Positions 33,914 to 43,206 are shown, counted from the first letter of the stretch. The stretch: DNA of 64,000 bases from Pseudooceanicola sediminis (GCF_003575965.1 NZ_QWJJ01000019.1:24842-88841), one strand, 5' to 3'. Program-made: numbers and translations. Notes: generated by a model from the letters alone, not told the origin.

Positions 33914-34825
33914 ATGAGTATCGTATCCTTGTTCAAGATCGTGGCTGCGATGCTGCTTTGGGCCGCCTGTTATCCATTGATCACTGTCGGCATCAAGCTG
34001 GCACCACACCTCAGTTTTGCAACACTGCGCGCAGTGATCGCCGGTTTGGCTCTGGTCGGTCTGGCATACCTATTGCGCCGCCCGTTGCCACGTGGCGCAG
34101 GCGTGTGGGCAGCGTTGTGCATGATGGGGATCGGTGCAACCACCCTCGGGTTTCTTGGCATGTTTCACGCGGCCGAGTTTGTCTCGCCGGGGATTGCGAC
34201 TGTCATCGCGAACACACAACCATTGCTTGCGGCCGGTCTGGCGGGCATCGTACTAGGCGAGCGATTGCAATCGGTCGGCAAGGCCGGTCTGTTCATCGGG
34301 TTTTTAGGCATCATTGTGATCGCTGCCCCGCAGTTGTTTTCGGGCGGTCAGGACAGCTATATCCTTGGTATAGCCTATATCGTACTCGCCGCCCTGGGCG
34401 TCACGGTCAGCAATGTGATGATAAAGAAGATCGCTGGAAAAACTGACCCGCTCATGGCAATGGGGTTGCAGCTGTTGATTGGCAGCGTTCCCCTAGCCAT
34501 CATCGCTGGCATGACAGAGGACCCATTCGCGATCCAGTGGTGCTTCACCTTCATTTTTGTCTTGCTTGCGCTGGCGTTGTTCGGATCGGCGCTAGTCTAT
34601 GTGCTCTGGATGTCTGTCCTCACCGTTGTGCCGCTCAATCAGGCCAACGCCTTCAGCTTTCTGGTGCCGATTTTCGGACTGACAATGGGGGTGTTGTTCT
34701 ATGGTGAAGCCATCGGCTGGCTGAAAATGACAGGCATTTTTCTGGCAATCATCGGTGTGGTGCTTGTAACGCGGAATGGAGCCACGCGGGATTCGGGCGA
34801 AAAGCCGCTATCAGGTTCGATCTAG
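33914..34825 (+). CDS. EamA/DMT-family transporter
   Basis: A 303-residue protein with about ten hydrophobic segments arranged as two EamA repeats of roughly 140 residues. Typical pieces are ACYPLITVGIKLAPHLSFATLRAVIAGL near the N terminus (first motif) and the second-half NAFSFLVPIFGLTMGVLFYGE. DMT proteins export metabolites such as amino acids or nucleosides; substrate not evident. It starts 52 bases after the sigma4-like gene and may be in the same transcript. It is convergent with the sigma factor at 34.9 kb. Confidence 0.88.
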   Translation: MSIVSLFKIVAAMLLWAACYPLITVGIKLAPHLSFATLRAVIAGLALVGLAYLLRRPLPRGAGVWAALCMMGIGATTLGFLGMFHAAEFVSPGIATVIANTQPLLAAGLAGIVLGERLQSVGKAGLFIGFLGIIVIAAPQLFSGGQDSYILGIAYIVLAALGVTVSNVMIKKIAGKTDPLMAMGLQLLIGSVPLAIIAGMTEDPFAIQWCFTFIFVLLALALFGSALVYVLWMSVLTVVPLNQANAFSFLVPIFGLTMGVLFYGEAIGWLKMTGIFLAIIGVVLVTRNGATRDSGEKPLSGSI

Positions 34826-34896
34826 AATTGACCGCGAGCGGGGGTAAATCGTAGACGCCGAGTTTTCCGGAGAATTAAAAGAAAGGTCCTGTGGGC

Positions 34897-35517
34897 TCAT
34901 GTCACCGCGGCGTCCTCCCTGCAATTCGAATGCACCGCGGGATTTCCGCATCCCGCAGGCGGGCAGTAGCAGTCATCGCGATCCGTCTCGCAACAAATCC
35001 CGCAATGGCTTAGCAAGCTATCCTTCAGGGCACTGCGCGCGCGATGCAATCGCACCGCCAAAGTGCCGCGCGTCAGTCCCAGATCAGCGGCGACAGAGGC
35101 ACGGTCGTCGTCGTTCAGGTCTATCCGCCGGATCAGATCGGCATCGGCCGGCCGCAATTCGGGGAGCAGACCCGCAGAACAGCTGCATGACCGCGACAAC
35201 TGACCGGTTGCATCCTCCGCCCAGCCTTGGGGCTCGGCCGCCACGGCCTCTGCAAGATGCCGTCGCCGCGCGGCTTTGCGATAGTGATCGTTTAGTACCG
35301 AGCGCAGTATGGCATAAAGCCAGGCGTCCATCCGTTTGACATCGCGAAGCTGGTCCTTGCTGGCCAGAACCCGAATGCAGAATTCCTGCAACACATCCTC
35401 GGCTTCGGCCCGGTTGCCGAGGCGTTTCGCAAGAAAGCCAAGGAACGCTTTGCGTCCCTCAATCAATGCGGTCTCGGTCGATGGTCCGCGGTCAGTTCCT
35501 TTCATATCGTTGCACAT
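34897..35517 (-). CDS. ECF sigma factor, CorE-like (CxC linker and Cys-rich tail)
   Basis: A 206-residue paralogue of the sigma factor at 20.7 kb. Sigma2 contains FLGFLAKRL, AEDVLQEFCIRVL and DAWLYAILRSVLNDHYRK; sigma4 ends AVRLHRARSALKDSLL. The linker holds CSC at 111-113 and the tail is richer in cysteine than its paralogue (C172, C175, C176, C183, C185, C190, C199). The layout is that of CorE-type sigma factors, which are controlled by direct metal binding. No anti-sigma gene is adjacent. ATG 35505 is an alternative start. Confidence 0.88.
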   Translation of the reverse strand: MCNDMKGTDRGPSTETALIEGRKAFLGFLAKRLGNRAEAEDVLQEFCIRVLASKDQLRDVKRMDAWLYAILRSVLNDHYRKAARRRHLAEAVAAEPQGWAEDATGQLSRSCSCSAGLLPELRPADADLIRRIDLNDDDRASVAADLGLTRGTLAVRLHRARSALKDSLLSHCGICCETDRDDCYCPPAGCGNPAVHSNCREDAAVT

Positions 35518-35549
35518 TTCAATTCCTCCTTTTCAGTGACGACGATGGG

Positions 35550-36473
35550 TCACGCGACAAAGCTGGCTTCCTGCTTGGTTGCGGTTCTCGATCGTCTCAA
35601 CGCATACAGTACCAGGGCAAGCCCGATCAGGATCATTGGCGCGGAGAGCACCTGCCCCATCGTCAGTCCCCAATCGCCAAAATGGATCGCATGGCCGACC
35701 GGATTTCCGGGGGCTACGAATTGCGTATCCGGCTGTCGAAACAATTCTACGAGACTTCTGGCAGCGCCGTATCCGACCAGGAATGTCCCGGCGAGTGCTC
35801 CCGGCATCTTTAGCCAACCGCGCCGCCAAGCGAGGTAGATCAGAACGGTGCCAAGTAGCAGGCCCTCGAGCAGCGCCTCGTAAATCTGCGAGGGATGGCG
35901 GGCGCAAAGGGAAACGACGCCGAGGCAATCCTGCGCGGCCTCACCCGGAAAGATCACTGCCCAGGGAACGTCGGTGGGGCGACCCCAGAGCTCATTGTTG
36001 ATGAAGTTCGCGAGCCGCCCGAAAAGCAACCCAGGTGGGGTCGCCAGCGCGAGCAGGTCGGCGACGCTAAGCAGCGACGCCTTCTGGCGAAGACAGAAGA
36101 CCAGCCCGGCGATGGCAACGCCCAGGATACCGCCATGAAAGGACATGCCTCCCTGCCAGACTTTCGGTATCTCCAGCGGATTGGCCATGTAGTATTCCGG
36201 CTGGTAGAAGAACACGAAACCGAGGCGTCCACCGACGATCACCCCGAGGATGATCCAGGTGACAAGATCCTCGATCTGATTGCGGTCGAGTGGCGGACCG
36301 GCCCTGGACCACAGCACCGGTCGGGACACCGCCGCCACGCAGATGCGCCAGCCGATCAGCAGGCCGACGATATAGGCGAGCGCGTACCAGCGAAGCGCAA
36401 ACTTGAAGCCGCCGATCTCGATCGAGAACAGCTCGGGTCCGATATCCGGAAATGGTAGGGCGGCGGTCAGCAT
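35550..36473 (-). CDS. lgt: Prolipoprotein diacylglyceryl transferase
   Basis: A 307-residue polytopic enzyme. [12 protein letters not shown] near residue 109, [17 protein letters not shown] near 152 and [13 protein letters not shown] near 196 are Lgt signatures. Lgt attaches diacylglyceryl to the lipobox Cys of exported lipoproteins. Several lipoprotein-like genes are present in the window. This is probably an accessory copy; the sigma gene begins 33 bases downstream on the same strand. Confidence 0.92.
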   Translation of the reverse strand: MLTAALPFPDIGPELFSIEIGGFKFALRWYALAYIVGLLIGWRICVAAVSRPVLWSRAGPPLDRNQIEDLVTWIILGVIVGGRLGFVFFYQPEYYMANPLEIPKVWQGGMSFHGGILGVAIAGLVFCLRQKASLLSVADLLALATPPGLLFGRLANFINNELWGRPTDVPWAVIFPGEAAQDCLGVVSLCARHPSQIYEALLEGLLLGTVLIYLAWRRGWLKMPGALAGTFLVGYGAARSLVELFRQPDTQFVAPGNPVGHAIHFGDWGLTMGQVLSAPMILIGLALVLYALRRSRTATKQEASFVA

Positions 36474-36593
36474 CGGCGAGTCCCCTTAAGCATGGGTTTG
36501 ACTTGGAAACCGTCAGCAATCCCCGGCCGGCCTTTGATCTCGTAGGCTTTGCGGCGCTTGAAAGACCCGCAGGGGGCACCACCAGAGCGGCGA

Positions 36594-37292
36594 TCAATCA
36601 TGGCGCACCCGATGTCTTTGCCAGTCCCTCACGGCCACGAACAGAAGGGGCGTCAGCGTCAGCGCACCCAGCCCTATGGCGGCCCAGGCAGCTCGGGATG
36701 AACTCCCGCTGACCGCCTCGTTTCCGAAATGGGCAAGAACGAAGCTCGCCGGGATGATTCCGGCGAGGGTTGCGACCGCGAACCGCCAGAAGTGCAGTCG
36801 GCTTAGCCCTGCCGCGTAGCTGACGATGTCGAAGGAAATGAATGGCAGCAACCGGCTGACGAAGACCGTGAATGTCAGCGCGTTCTGCGACCCCAGCCAG
36901 CCCGCGTCCACCTTGTCGCCGAGCCAGCGAACGAGAACGTCGCGGCCGAGAAATCGCGCCAGCCCGAATGCGACAAGTGCGCCCAGTTCGGCTCCAGCTA
37001 CGATGTAGGCGGTTCCCAACGTATGTCCGTAGGCGGCCCCGGCCGCCAGTGCGATCGGTGCGCTCGGAATTGGTGTGGCGACGATGGCGGCCGTCATGAA
37101 GGCGATGACAAGCATCGGACCCCAAGGCCCCGCAGCCTGCACCCATCCGGAGATGCGCTCACCATCAATACTTTCGATTGCATCTGCAATTGGACCGAAA
37201 AACAGGATCACAAGTACCACGACCAGGAGCGCTGCGATGGCTGCCTTGGCAGCCGGGCGGGATATCGACGAGTCTGCCATTCGCGCGCTCAT
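36594..37292 (-). CDS. TVP38/TMEM64 (DedA-like) membrane protein
   Basis: A 232-residue protein of the SNARE-associated/VTT family with about five membrane segments. Typical motifs are MTAAIVATPIPSAPIALAAG and AYGHTLGTAYIVAGAELGALVAF near residues 80-115, and FVSRLLPFISFDIVSYAAGLS near 155. Members move or scramble lipids. The start is uncertain: ATGs at 37334 (overlapping DUF302), 37292 and 37280 are all in frame. It follows the DUF302 gene and is probably co-transcribed with it. Confidence 0.82.
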   Translation of the reverse strand: MSARMADSSISRPAAKAAIAALLVVVLVILFFGPIADAIESIDGERISGWVQAAGPWGPMLVIAFMTAAIVATPIPSAPIALAAGAAYGHTLGTAYIVAGAELGALVAFGLARFLGRDVLVRWLGDKVDAGWLGSQNALTFTVFVSRLLPFISFDIVSYAAGLSRLHFWRFAVATLAGIIPASFVLAHFGNEAVSGSSSRAAWAAIGLGALTLTPLLFVAVRDWQRHRVRHD

Positions 37293-37323
37293 TCCTGCGG
37301 CTGGAAGGTCAAGGCATTGGCGA

Positions 37324-37710
37324 TCAAGCAGCATCAACCGCTTTACGAAGCATGTCGCGAACCTCGCCCGCGACGTCGTGCAGCTGCTGGTTGTCGATGG
37401 CCTTCATCGATTCGACCGGGTCGATGGCGCTGATCTCGGTGCCGCCACTCACCTCGCGCAGGATCACGTTGCAGGGCAGCATCGCGCCCACGCGTGGCTC
37501 GATCCCGATGGCCTTGTGCGCCATGCCGGGATTGCAGGCCCCCAAGATGCGGTAGGGCGGCATGTCGATGTCGATCTTCTTTTTCATCGTCGCCTTGACG
37601 TCGATCTCGGTAAGGACGCCGAAGCCCTTTTCGGCAAGCGCTTCGCGAATGCGCGTTTCCGCGTCGTCGATGCCGGTGCCATTCAGAATGCGGTCATAGG
37701 TGTAGGCCAT
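37324..37710 (-). CDS. DUF302 domain protein
   Basis: A 128-residue single-domain protein. It begins MAYTYDRIL and contains EALAEKGFGVLTEIDVKATMKKKI near residue 22 and the conserved ILGACNPGMAHKAI near 57 and PRVGAMLPCNVILRE near 77. DUF302 proteins are small soluble proteins of unknown function, often with metal or sulfur genes. Two Cys are in the conserved positions. A clear AAAGGAGA ribosome site precedes ATG 37710. It follows the 31-residue membrane peptide gene by 17 bases. Confidence 0.85.
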   Translation of the reverse strand: MAYTYDRILNGTGIDDAETRIREALAEKGFGVLTEIDVKATMKKKIDIDMPPYRILGACNPGMAHKAIGIEPRVGAMLPCNVILREVSGGTEISAIDPVESMKAIDNQQLHDVAGEVRDMLRKAVDAA

Positions 37711-37727
37711 TCCAGATCTCCTTTCGT

Positions 37728-37823
37728 TCATTTGGACAGATATTTGACGAATGCGAGAATCCCCAACACCACGAAGACGAGAACGAGCAGCATCCAGACA
37801 CCGCCCATGCCGAAACCCATCAT
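37728..37823 (-). CDS. 31-residue membrane peptide
   Basis: A very short gene on the minus strand, ATG at 37823 with GGAGG five bases before it. The product MMGFGMGGVWMLLVLVFVV and a short basic tail (KYLSK) is a Met/Gly-rich N terminus plus a single helix. It ends just before the DUF302 gene and follows a strong terminator hairpin. The ribosome site and the helix pattern support it as a real small membrane protein; function unknown. Confidence 0.6.
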   Translation of the reverse strand: MMGFGMGGVWMLLVLVFVVLGILAFVKYLSK

Positions 37824-37851
37824 CAGAACCTCCATAAATGCGGGAAATCTG

Positions 37852-37876
37852 CGGCGCCGGCGTAACGCCGGCGCCG
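37852..37876 (-). terminator. Hairpin terminator after the EF-hand gene
   Basis: An 11-bp perfect GC stem (CGGCGCCGGCG) with a TAA loop, just after the stop of the EF-hand gene. There is no clear U run, but the stem is very stable. The same CGGCGCCGG core forms the hairpin at 55768-55790. Confidence 0.6.
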
Positions 37877-37881
37877 ACCGC

Positions 37882-38457
37882 TCAGTTGTCGTCCATCATG
37901 GTACCGTTGCCCATGCGCGCGCCATCACCGGGTTGGGTCTGCATCATGCGCTCGCGCATCGATTGCATGCGCTCCATCATGTCGGCCGGAGCCGTCATCT
38001 CCTCGGCCGTGACCGACCCGTCGCCATCGGCGTCCAGGTACTGGAACCGATCCACCATCATCTCGCGGATCATGGCGCTGTGAAGGGTTTCGAATTCGGC
38101 AATCGAGAGCGCGCCGTCGCCGTCGCTGTCGTATTCAGTCAGTTTCGCCTGCAACTGGGCACGCATTTCCTCGGGCGTCACAGTGCCGTCGCCATCGGCA
38201 TCGAACATCTGCATCATGCCACCGCCCATTGGGCCCATTCCGCCCATCATGCCACCATGCATGCGTTGCATCATGTCCATCATCCCGGTCATGCCACCCA
38301 TGTCTCCCATCATGCCAGGGGCGCCCTGCAACATCATCCCGGCGCGGTCACCCGGGCCGTCTTTGGCACCGTGGCCATGATGTGAATCGGCGAATGCGGC
38401 TCCTCCGAGAGCTGTTGCGGCCAGCACAGCCGTCGCGAACAGTGTCTTGCGTGTCAT
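37882..38457 (-). CDS. Exported EF-hand calcium-binding protein
   Basis: A 191-residue protein with a signal peptide (RKTLFATAVLAATALGGAAFA), a Met/Gly-rich low-complexity region around 45-90, and three EF-hand loops: FDADGDGTVTPEE, YDSDGDGALSIAE and LDADGDGSVTAEE. All three have the standard D-x-D-x-D/G pattern. The product is probably periplasmic and binds calcium. The Met-rich part could bind Cu(I) (inference). The frame extends 57 codons upstream without domain character; ATG 38457 gives the signal peptide. It is divergent from the response regulator gene. Confidence 0.85.
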   Translation of the reverse strand: MTRKTLFATAVLAATALGGAAFADSHHGHGAKDGPGDRAGMMLQGAPGMMGDMGGMTGMMDMMQRMHGGMMGGMGPMGGGMMQMFDADGDGTVTPEEMRAQLQAKLTEYDSDGDGALSIAEFETLHSAMIREMMVDRFQYLDADGDGSVTAEEMTAPADMMERMQSMRERMMQTQPGDGARMGNGTMMDDN

Positions 38458-38626
38458 GATGATCTCCTCGTGTTTGGTTTCGACAAACGTCATATGGCAG
38501 CGATAAGTCGCGACGGAATGTGGGGAAACAATGGTTTTGTATCGCCCCGTCGCAAGCGTCGTCCTTGTTACATTTCGTGACAATTCTCTTCGGGAATCCA
38601 ATGCGGTAATCGCTAAAAGGAAGAAC

Positions 38627-39349
38627 ATGACCGATCAGCCTCATATCCTTGTCGTGGACGACCACCGCGAAATCCGGGAGTCCGTTACTCGGTATCTGGA
38701 GAAGAACGGCCTGCGGGCGACCTCCGCGCGCGATGCGGTCGACATGGACGCCAAACTCGCCAAAGGGCAGTTCGACCTGATCGTGCTGGACGTCATGATG
38801 CCCGGCGAGGACGGTTTGTCAGTCTGCCGCCGCCTTTCGGCGAAGGGTGGTGTGCCGATCCTGATGCTGACGGCGCTCGGCGAAGAGACGGATCGGATCG
38901 TTGGGCTGGAAATCGGTGCGGACGATTACCTCGCCAAACCGTTCAATCCCAGAGAGCTGCTTGCGCGGATAAAGGCCATCCTGCGGCGCTCGTCCACGCC
39001 GGAGATCTACGCCGGCAAACTGTCCGGGCACCGCATCGGATTCGCAGAGTGGGTCCTCGATACCGACAGCCGGGTGCTGACGAACGAAAGCGGCGCGCAG
39101 GTCGATCTCACGGGATCCGAACTGAAGCTTCTCGTCGCATTTCTTGAGCGGCCCCGTTTGGTCCTCAACCGGGATCAGTTGCTCGATCTTACTGCAGGGC
39201 GCGCGGCGTCTCCTCTTGATCGGACCATAGACAATCAGATCAGCCGTCTGCGGAGGAAGATAGAGGCCGACCCGTCGCGCCCCCGCATCGTCACAACCGT
39301 TCGCGGCGGCGGCTATTGCCTTGCTGCCGATGTCCGCGAGTTGAGCTGA
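38627..39349 (+). CDS. OmpR-family response regulator
   Basis: A 240-residue response regulator. The receiver domain has the acidic pocket (VVDDH), the phosphoacceptor Asp in LIVLDVMMPGEDG near residue 53 and the Lys in AKPFNPREL near 106. The C-terminal winged helix ends RPRIVTTVRGGGYCLAADV. It starts at MTDQPHILVV; the longer frame is upstream non-coding. The histidine kinase gene begins in its last codon (TGATG), so the pair is one unit. Signal unknown; the context suggests metal or redox. Confidence 0.93.
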   Translation: MTDQPHILVVDDHREIRESVTRYLEKNGLRATSARDAVDMDAKLAKGQFDLIVLDVMMPGEDGLSVCRRLSAKGGVPILMLTALGEETDRIVGLEIGADDYLAKPFNPRELLARIKAILRRSSTPEIYAGKLSGHRIGFAEWVLDTDSRVLTNESGAQVDLTGSELKLLVAFLERPRLVLNRDQLLDLTAGRAASPLDRTIDNQISRLRRKIEADPSRPRIVTTVRGGGYCLAADVRELS

Positions 39350-40737
39350 TGCCGCGCCCTTTCGACAGCCTCCGGGGGCAGCTGGTCCTGCTGATCGTCG
39401 CCGCGCTCGCCGTCGCCCAGACGATAAGCCTGTTTTTGTTCGTAGACGAGCGTGGCCTGGCGGTGCGCGCTGCCTTGGGATTCGAGGCGGCGGGTCGCGC
39501 GGCAAATGTCGCGCTCTTGCTCGAAGAAGCGCCGGCATCCTTGCAGCAGGCGATCCTGCGCGCCGCGAATTCGCCCTTGGTGCGTTTCGATCTTTCGGAG
39601 ATCCCCGCAGTCGATCACGAGAGCCACGCGGACGGCGGAGCCCTGGAAGCGCGCGTGCGTGGACTTCTTGGGGGGGCGACGGACCGGGAAATCCGCGTGG
39701 AACTGCATGAGGTCGAGCATGGCGTCCTGCCGATGCCGCATCTCGCGCCGGAGATGGCTGAAATGCATCTGGCGATGATGCGCGGTGACCTGTCGGCAAT
39801 CGAGATGCAGCTTTCGATCGCGCTTGCGGACGGGCAGTGGCTGAATGTCGGAACGCGGTTCGAGCGCCCGCCGCTGCAATGGCCCTGGGTTTCGTTCGTC
39901 AGTTTCGGCCTTACGGCGGCAATAATCCTGGTCGCGGCCTGCTGGTTTCTTTTGACCCGTCTGACCGGCCCTCTCTTGCGTGTGTCGCGCGCCGCGGACC
40001 GGCTGGGTCGTGGCGAGACCGTCGATCAATTGCCGCTGATCGGTCCGGACGAGGTGCGCAATCTCACGCAAGCCTTCAATCGGATGCAGGCTCGGCTGAC
40101 CCGCTTCGTCGCCGACAGGACGCGTCTTCTCGCGGCTTTGGGCCATGATCTGCGCTCTCCGCTGACAGCCATGCGGGTCCGTGCCGAGATGGTCGAGGAG
40201 GACGAAACACGCGAAAGCCTTGTCGCATCGGTCGAGGAAATGCAGGAGATGGTCGACGCGACGCTTGCCTTTGCGCGTGGCATGGCGAGTTCAGAGGTCT
40301 ATGAGACGGTGGATTTGGCGAGCTATCTGCGCCAGTTGCAGGCTGATATGATCGACGGCTTCGACCTGGATGCTTCCGAGAGCATCAGCGTGCGGTTGCG
40401 GCCTCACTCGGTACGGCGCGCCCTGCGCAACATCATCGAGAATGCACAGCGCTACGGCAAAGGCGCGACCGTCACCTACCAACATGACGCGGAGGATGTT
40501 CAGATCCTTATCTCCGACAGTGGCCCCGGAATACCCGAAGCCGATCTCGAGCAGGTGTTTGAGCCCTTCTTCCGCCTCGAAAAATCCCGCTCACGTGAAA
40601 CGGGCGGCACTGGCCTCGGTCTTTCGATCGCACGAACGATCATCCGGGCCCACGGCGGCGACGTGACGCTGGCGAACCGCGCCGAAGGCGGTCTACGCGC
40701 GACCGTAACGCTGCCACGCGAAGCCAAACCTGATTAG
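39349..40737 (+). CDS. Sensor histidine kinase
   Basis: A 462-residue membrane sensor. Two membrane segments flank a ~130-residue periplasmic region rich in Met/His (HGVLPMPHLAPEMAEMHLAMM, split here in reading). A HAMP domain (DRLGRGETVDQLPLIG) is followed by the H-box ALGHDLRSPLTAM near residue 262, an N-box NIIENAQRYG, and G-boxes DSGPGIP and GGTGLGLSIA. Met/His in the sensor loop would suit Cu(I) sensing (inference). One-base overlap with the response regulator. Confidence 0.92.
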   Translation: MPRPFDSLRGQLVLLIVAALAVAQTISLFLFVDERGLAVRAALGFEAAGRAANVALLLEEAPASLQQAILRAANSPLVRFDLSEIPAVDHESHADGGALEARVRGLLGGATDREIRVELHEVEHGVLPMPHLAPEMAEMHLAMMRGDLSAIEMQLSIALADGQWLNVGTRFERPPLQWPWVSFVSFGLTAAIILVAACWFLLTRLTGPLLRVSRAADRLGRGETVDQLPLIGPDEVRNLTQAFNRMQARLTRFVADRTRLLAALGHDLRSPLTAMRVRAEMVEEDETRESLVASVEEMQEMVDATLAFARGMASSEVYETVDLASYLRQLQADMIDGFDLDASESISVRLRPHSVRRALRNIIENAQRYGKGATVTYQHDAEDVQILISDSGPGIPEADLEQVFEPFFRLEKSRSRETGGTGLGLSIARTIIRAHGGDVTLANRAEGGLRATVTLPREAKPD

Positions 40738-40754
40738 GAAGAAAGGGGCCTGAA

Positions 40755-41075
40755 ATGACAAGAAATATAACCATCGCAATTCCATTCGCCTTTGTAGTCT
40801 CTGCCGGATCGGCACTCGCCGACCCCGCTGATAACTGGCGCGACGGTTTCGGCCACATGATGTGGGGTGGAGGTTTCGGAATGTTCGGCGGACTGATGAT
40901 GCTTCTGTTCTGGGGCGCGATCATCGCCTTGATCGTGTTCGCTGTCCGGGGGTTCTCCGCCGGGTCCCGACCAGGCGGCAAATCGAATGCCGAAGATATC
41001 CTGCGTGAGCGATATGCCAGAGGTGAAATCGACGAGGAGGAGTACGAGCGTCGAAAAGCGAAGCTGGACTCGTGA
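40755..41075 (+). CDS. Small membrane protein with SHOCT domain
   Basis: A 106-residue protein with a signal-like N terminus, a Met/Gly-rich part (GHMMWGGGFGMFGG), one membrane helix (LMMLLFWGAIIALIVFAV) and a C-terminal SHOCT motif (EDILRERYARGEIDEEEYERRK). SHOCT segments mediate oligomer contacts in many small membrane proteins. It lies 17 bases behind the histidine kinase gene and is probably part of the same operon. Role unknown. Confidence 0.82.
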   Translation: MTRNITIAIPFAFVVSAGSALADPADNWRDGFGHMMWGGGFGMFGGLMMLLFWGAIIALIVFAVRGFSAGSRPGGKSNAEDILRERYARGEIDEEEYERRKAKLDS

Positions 41076-41136
41076 AAGCGAAGCCCATTGCCTGACTTTC
41101 CCACACTAATGTGAGCCGCCATTTGGTTCACCGCTA

Positions 41137-41167
41137 TTGACCTTCCCGCCCGGGAAGGCCGCACCCG
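41137..41167 (+). promoter_or_regulatory. CueR-like operator upstream of ccmF
   Basis: TTGACC at 41137-41142 followed by TTCCCGCCCGGGAAGG, the inverted TTCC...GGAA arrangement of the other sites. The base composition at the expected -10 (CACCCG) is poor, so this may be a weaker or altered site. Confidence 0.45.
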
Positions 41168-41199
41168 TTCTGTCGATTGCCGAAAGACCAGGAAGTTCG

Positions 41200-43200
41200 A
41201 TGATACCCGAGATTGGACAATTTGCCCTCGCCCTCGCCCTTGGCACCGCCCTGGTGCAGAGCGTCCTGCCCATGCTCGGCGCCGTACGCGGTAACGTTTT
41301 GTGGATGCGAAGCGCCCGTAGCTCGGCCATTGCTCAACTCGTCTTTATAGGTCTCGCCTTCGCGGCGCTGATGCGATCCTTTGTGGTCAGTGATTTCACC
41401 GTGGCCAATGTGGTCGAGAATTCACACTCGCTCAAACCGATGCTCTTCAAGATAGCGGGCACCTGGGGCAGCCATGAAGGGTCGCTTCTGCTCTGGGTGC
41501 TGATCCTGGCAGCCTTTGGGGCCGGTGTGGCCCTGTTCGGGTCGAACATCCCGGAGGCGCTCAAGGCGCGCACGCTCTCTGTGCAGGCCTGGATAAGCAC
41601 CGGCTTTCTGTCATTCCTGCTGCTGACGTCGAACCCGTTCGAGCGGGTCTTTCCTCCACCGCTCGACGGCAACGACCTGAACCCGCTTTTGCAGGACGTC
41701 GGTCTGGCGATGCACCCGCCGCTGCTCTATTTCGGCTATGTCGGCTTCTCGATCGTGTTTTCCTTTGCTGTTGCCGCTCTGATCGAAGGCCGGGTCGACG
41801 CTGCATGGGCCCGCTGGGTGCGGCCTTGGACCCTCGCAGCCTGGATGAGCCTTACGGCGGGCATCGCGCTCGGGTCCTGGTGGGCCTATTACGAGCTGGG
41901 CTGGGGCGGCTGGTGGTTCTGGGATCCGGTCGAGAACGTCAGCTTCATGCCCTGGCTTCTCGGTACAGCGCTGCTGCATTCGGCGATCGTCACAGAAAAG
42001 CGCGACGCCTTCAAAAGCTGGACGATCCTTCTTGCGATCCTCACCTTTTCGCTTTCCCTTCTGGGAACGTTCATCGTGCGGTCGGGCCTTCTGACATCCG
42101 TACATGCGTTCGCCGTCGATCCCGAACGTGGCCTCTACATCCTTGGCCTTCTGGGAATTTCAATTGGAGGCTCGCTTACGCTTTATGCCTGGCGCGCGCC
42201 GGCTATGGAGGGCGGCGGCCTCTTTACGCCCGTCAGCCGCGAGGCAGGCCTGCTGATCAACAATCTTCTTCTTGCTACCGCCACCGGGACCGTCTTGTTC
42301 GGCACGCTCTACCCACTTTTCATGGAAGCGTTGACCGGCGAAAAGCTCTCGGTCGGGCCGCCGTTCTTCAACTCAACCTTCGTGCCCATGATGCTGCCTT
42401 TGGTCCTGGTTATGGGTATAGGACCGTTCCTGTCCTGGAAGCGGGCCGATCTCAAAGGTGTCCTGCAACGCCTTCGTTTCGCCGCGGTGCTGGCCGGACT
42501 TGCCGGGCTTGCCACGTGGTATCTGACCCGCGGCGGACCGGTTCTCGCCTATCTTTCTGTGGCACTCGCCGCCTGGTTGCTTTTTGCAACGCTGCGCGAA
42601 TGGGCGCTACGTATCAGGCTCTTCGATGTGAGTTTGACCGACGCATTACGACGCGCCCGAAACCTGCCGCGCGCGTCACACGGAATGACGCTTGCACATA
42701 CCGGCCTGGCGGTGGCGATATTGGGCTTTGTCGGCTCCAGCGCCTGGAAATCCGAAGAGATCGTCTTTGTCCAGCCGGGTTCCGTCATTCAGATTGCCGG
42801 ATTTGACGTGCGCTTTGACGGTGTGGAACGGGTGAGCGGTCCGAACTACATCGCCGATCGCGGCACGCTTGTGGTGAGCCGGGAGGGGAATTTCGTCACC
42901 ACGCTTTACCCTGAGCGACGTTCTTACCCCGTCGCGCAAAGCACCACGACCGAGTCGGCGATCAGGTCCACGCTTGCGGGCGATCTTTATGCCTCGCTGG
43001 CCACACCGGCCTCGGAGACCGCCACCGATCAGGGCGCCTGGACGCTTCGCATCCTCTACGAACCCTTGGTGAACTTCATCTGGATCGGATCGGTCATGCT
43101 GGTACTGGGCGGCACCCTGTCGCTCTCCGACAGGCGCCTGCGTGTCGGCGCCCCGCGTCGCGTCGCGCGACCGCCGTCCGTCGCCACACCCGCGGAGTAA
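41200..43200 (+). CDS. ccmF: Heme lyase subunit CcmF (cytochrome c maturation)
   Basis: A 666-residue polytopic protein, the normal CcmF size, with about 15 membrane segments. The early GTWGSHEGSLLLW and the heme-handling WWD motif GGWWFWDPVENVSFMPWL near residue 245 are diagnostic. CcmF joins heme to CxxCH apocytochromes in the periplasm together with CcmH and CcmI. The start uses AGGAAG. The operon ccmF-ccmG-ccmH-ccmI follows in order, but ccmA-E are not in the window. Confidence 0.95.
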   Translation: MIPEIGQFALALALGTALVQSVLPMLGAVRGNVLWMRSARSSAIAQLVFIGLAFAALMRSFVVSDFTVANVVENSHSLKPMLFKIAGTWGSHEGSLLLWVLILAAFGAGVALFGSNIPEALKARTLSVQAWISTGFLSFLLLTSNPFERVFPPPLDGNDLNPLLQDVGLAMHPPLLYFGYVGFSIVFSFAVAALIEGRVDAAWARWVRPWTLAAWMSLTAGIALGSWWAYYELGWGGWWFWDPVENVSFMPWLLGTALLHSAIVTEKRDAFKSWTILLAILTFSLSLLGTFIVRSGLLTSVHAFAVDPERGLYILGLLGISIGGSLTLYAWRAPAMEGGGLFTPVSREAGLLINNLLLATATGTVLFGTLYPLFMEALTGEKLSVGPPFFNSTFVPMMLPLVLVMGIGPFLSWKRADLKGVLQRLRFAAVLAGLAGLATWYLTRGGPVLAYLSVALAAWLLFATLREWALRIRLFDVSLTDALRRARNLPRASHGMTLAHTGLAVAILGFVGSSAWKSEEIVFVQPGSVIQIAGFDVRFDGVERVSGPNYIADRGTLVVSREGNFVTTLYPERRSYPVAQSTTTESAIRSTLAGDLYASLATPASETATDQGAWTLRILYEPLVNFIWIGSVMLVLGGTLSLSDRRLRVGAPRRVARPPSVATPAE

Positions 43201-43206
43201 GAGTAC

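Noticed and set aside
34770-34796. TGTAACG with CGGG 15 bases later near the end of the EamA gene
   Set aside because: It is in coding sequence, the -10 does not match, and no gene in the right direction follows.
37288-37312. CueR-like sequence (TTGACC with TTCCAG...GGAA) upstream of the TVP38-family gene
   Set aside because: Only one arm of the dyad is well kept and there is no -10 at 19 bases; the sequence lies within the possible start region of the gene.
38545-38572. TGTAACA upstream of the EF-hand gene as a seventh ECF-type site
   Set aside because: The -35 is similar but no CGTC occurs at a 15- or 16-base spacing; ACGG is found instead.
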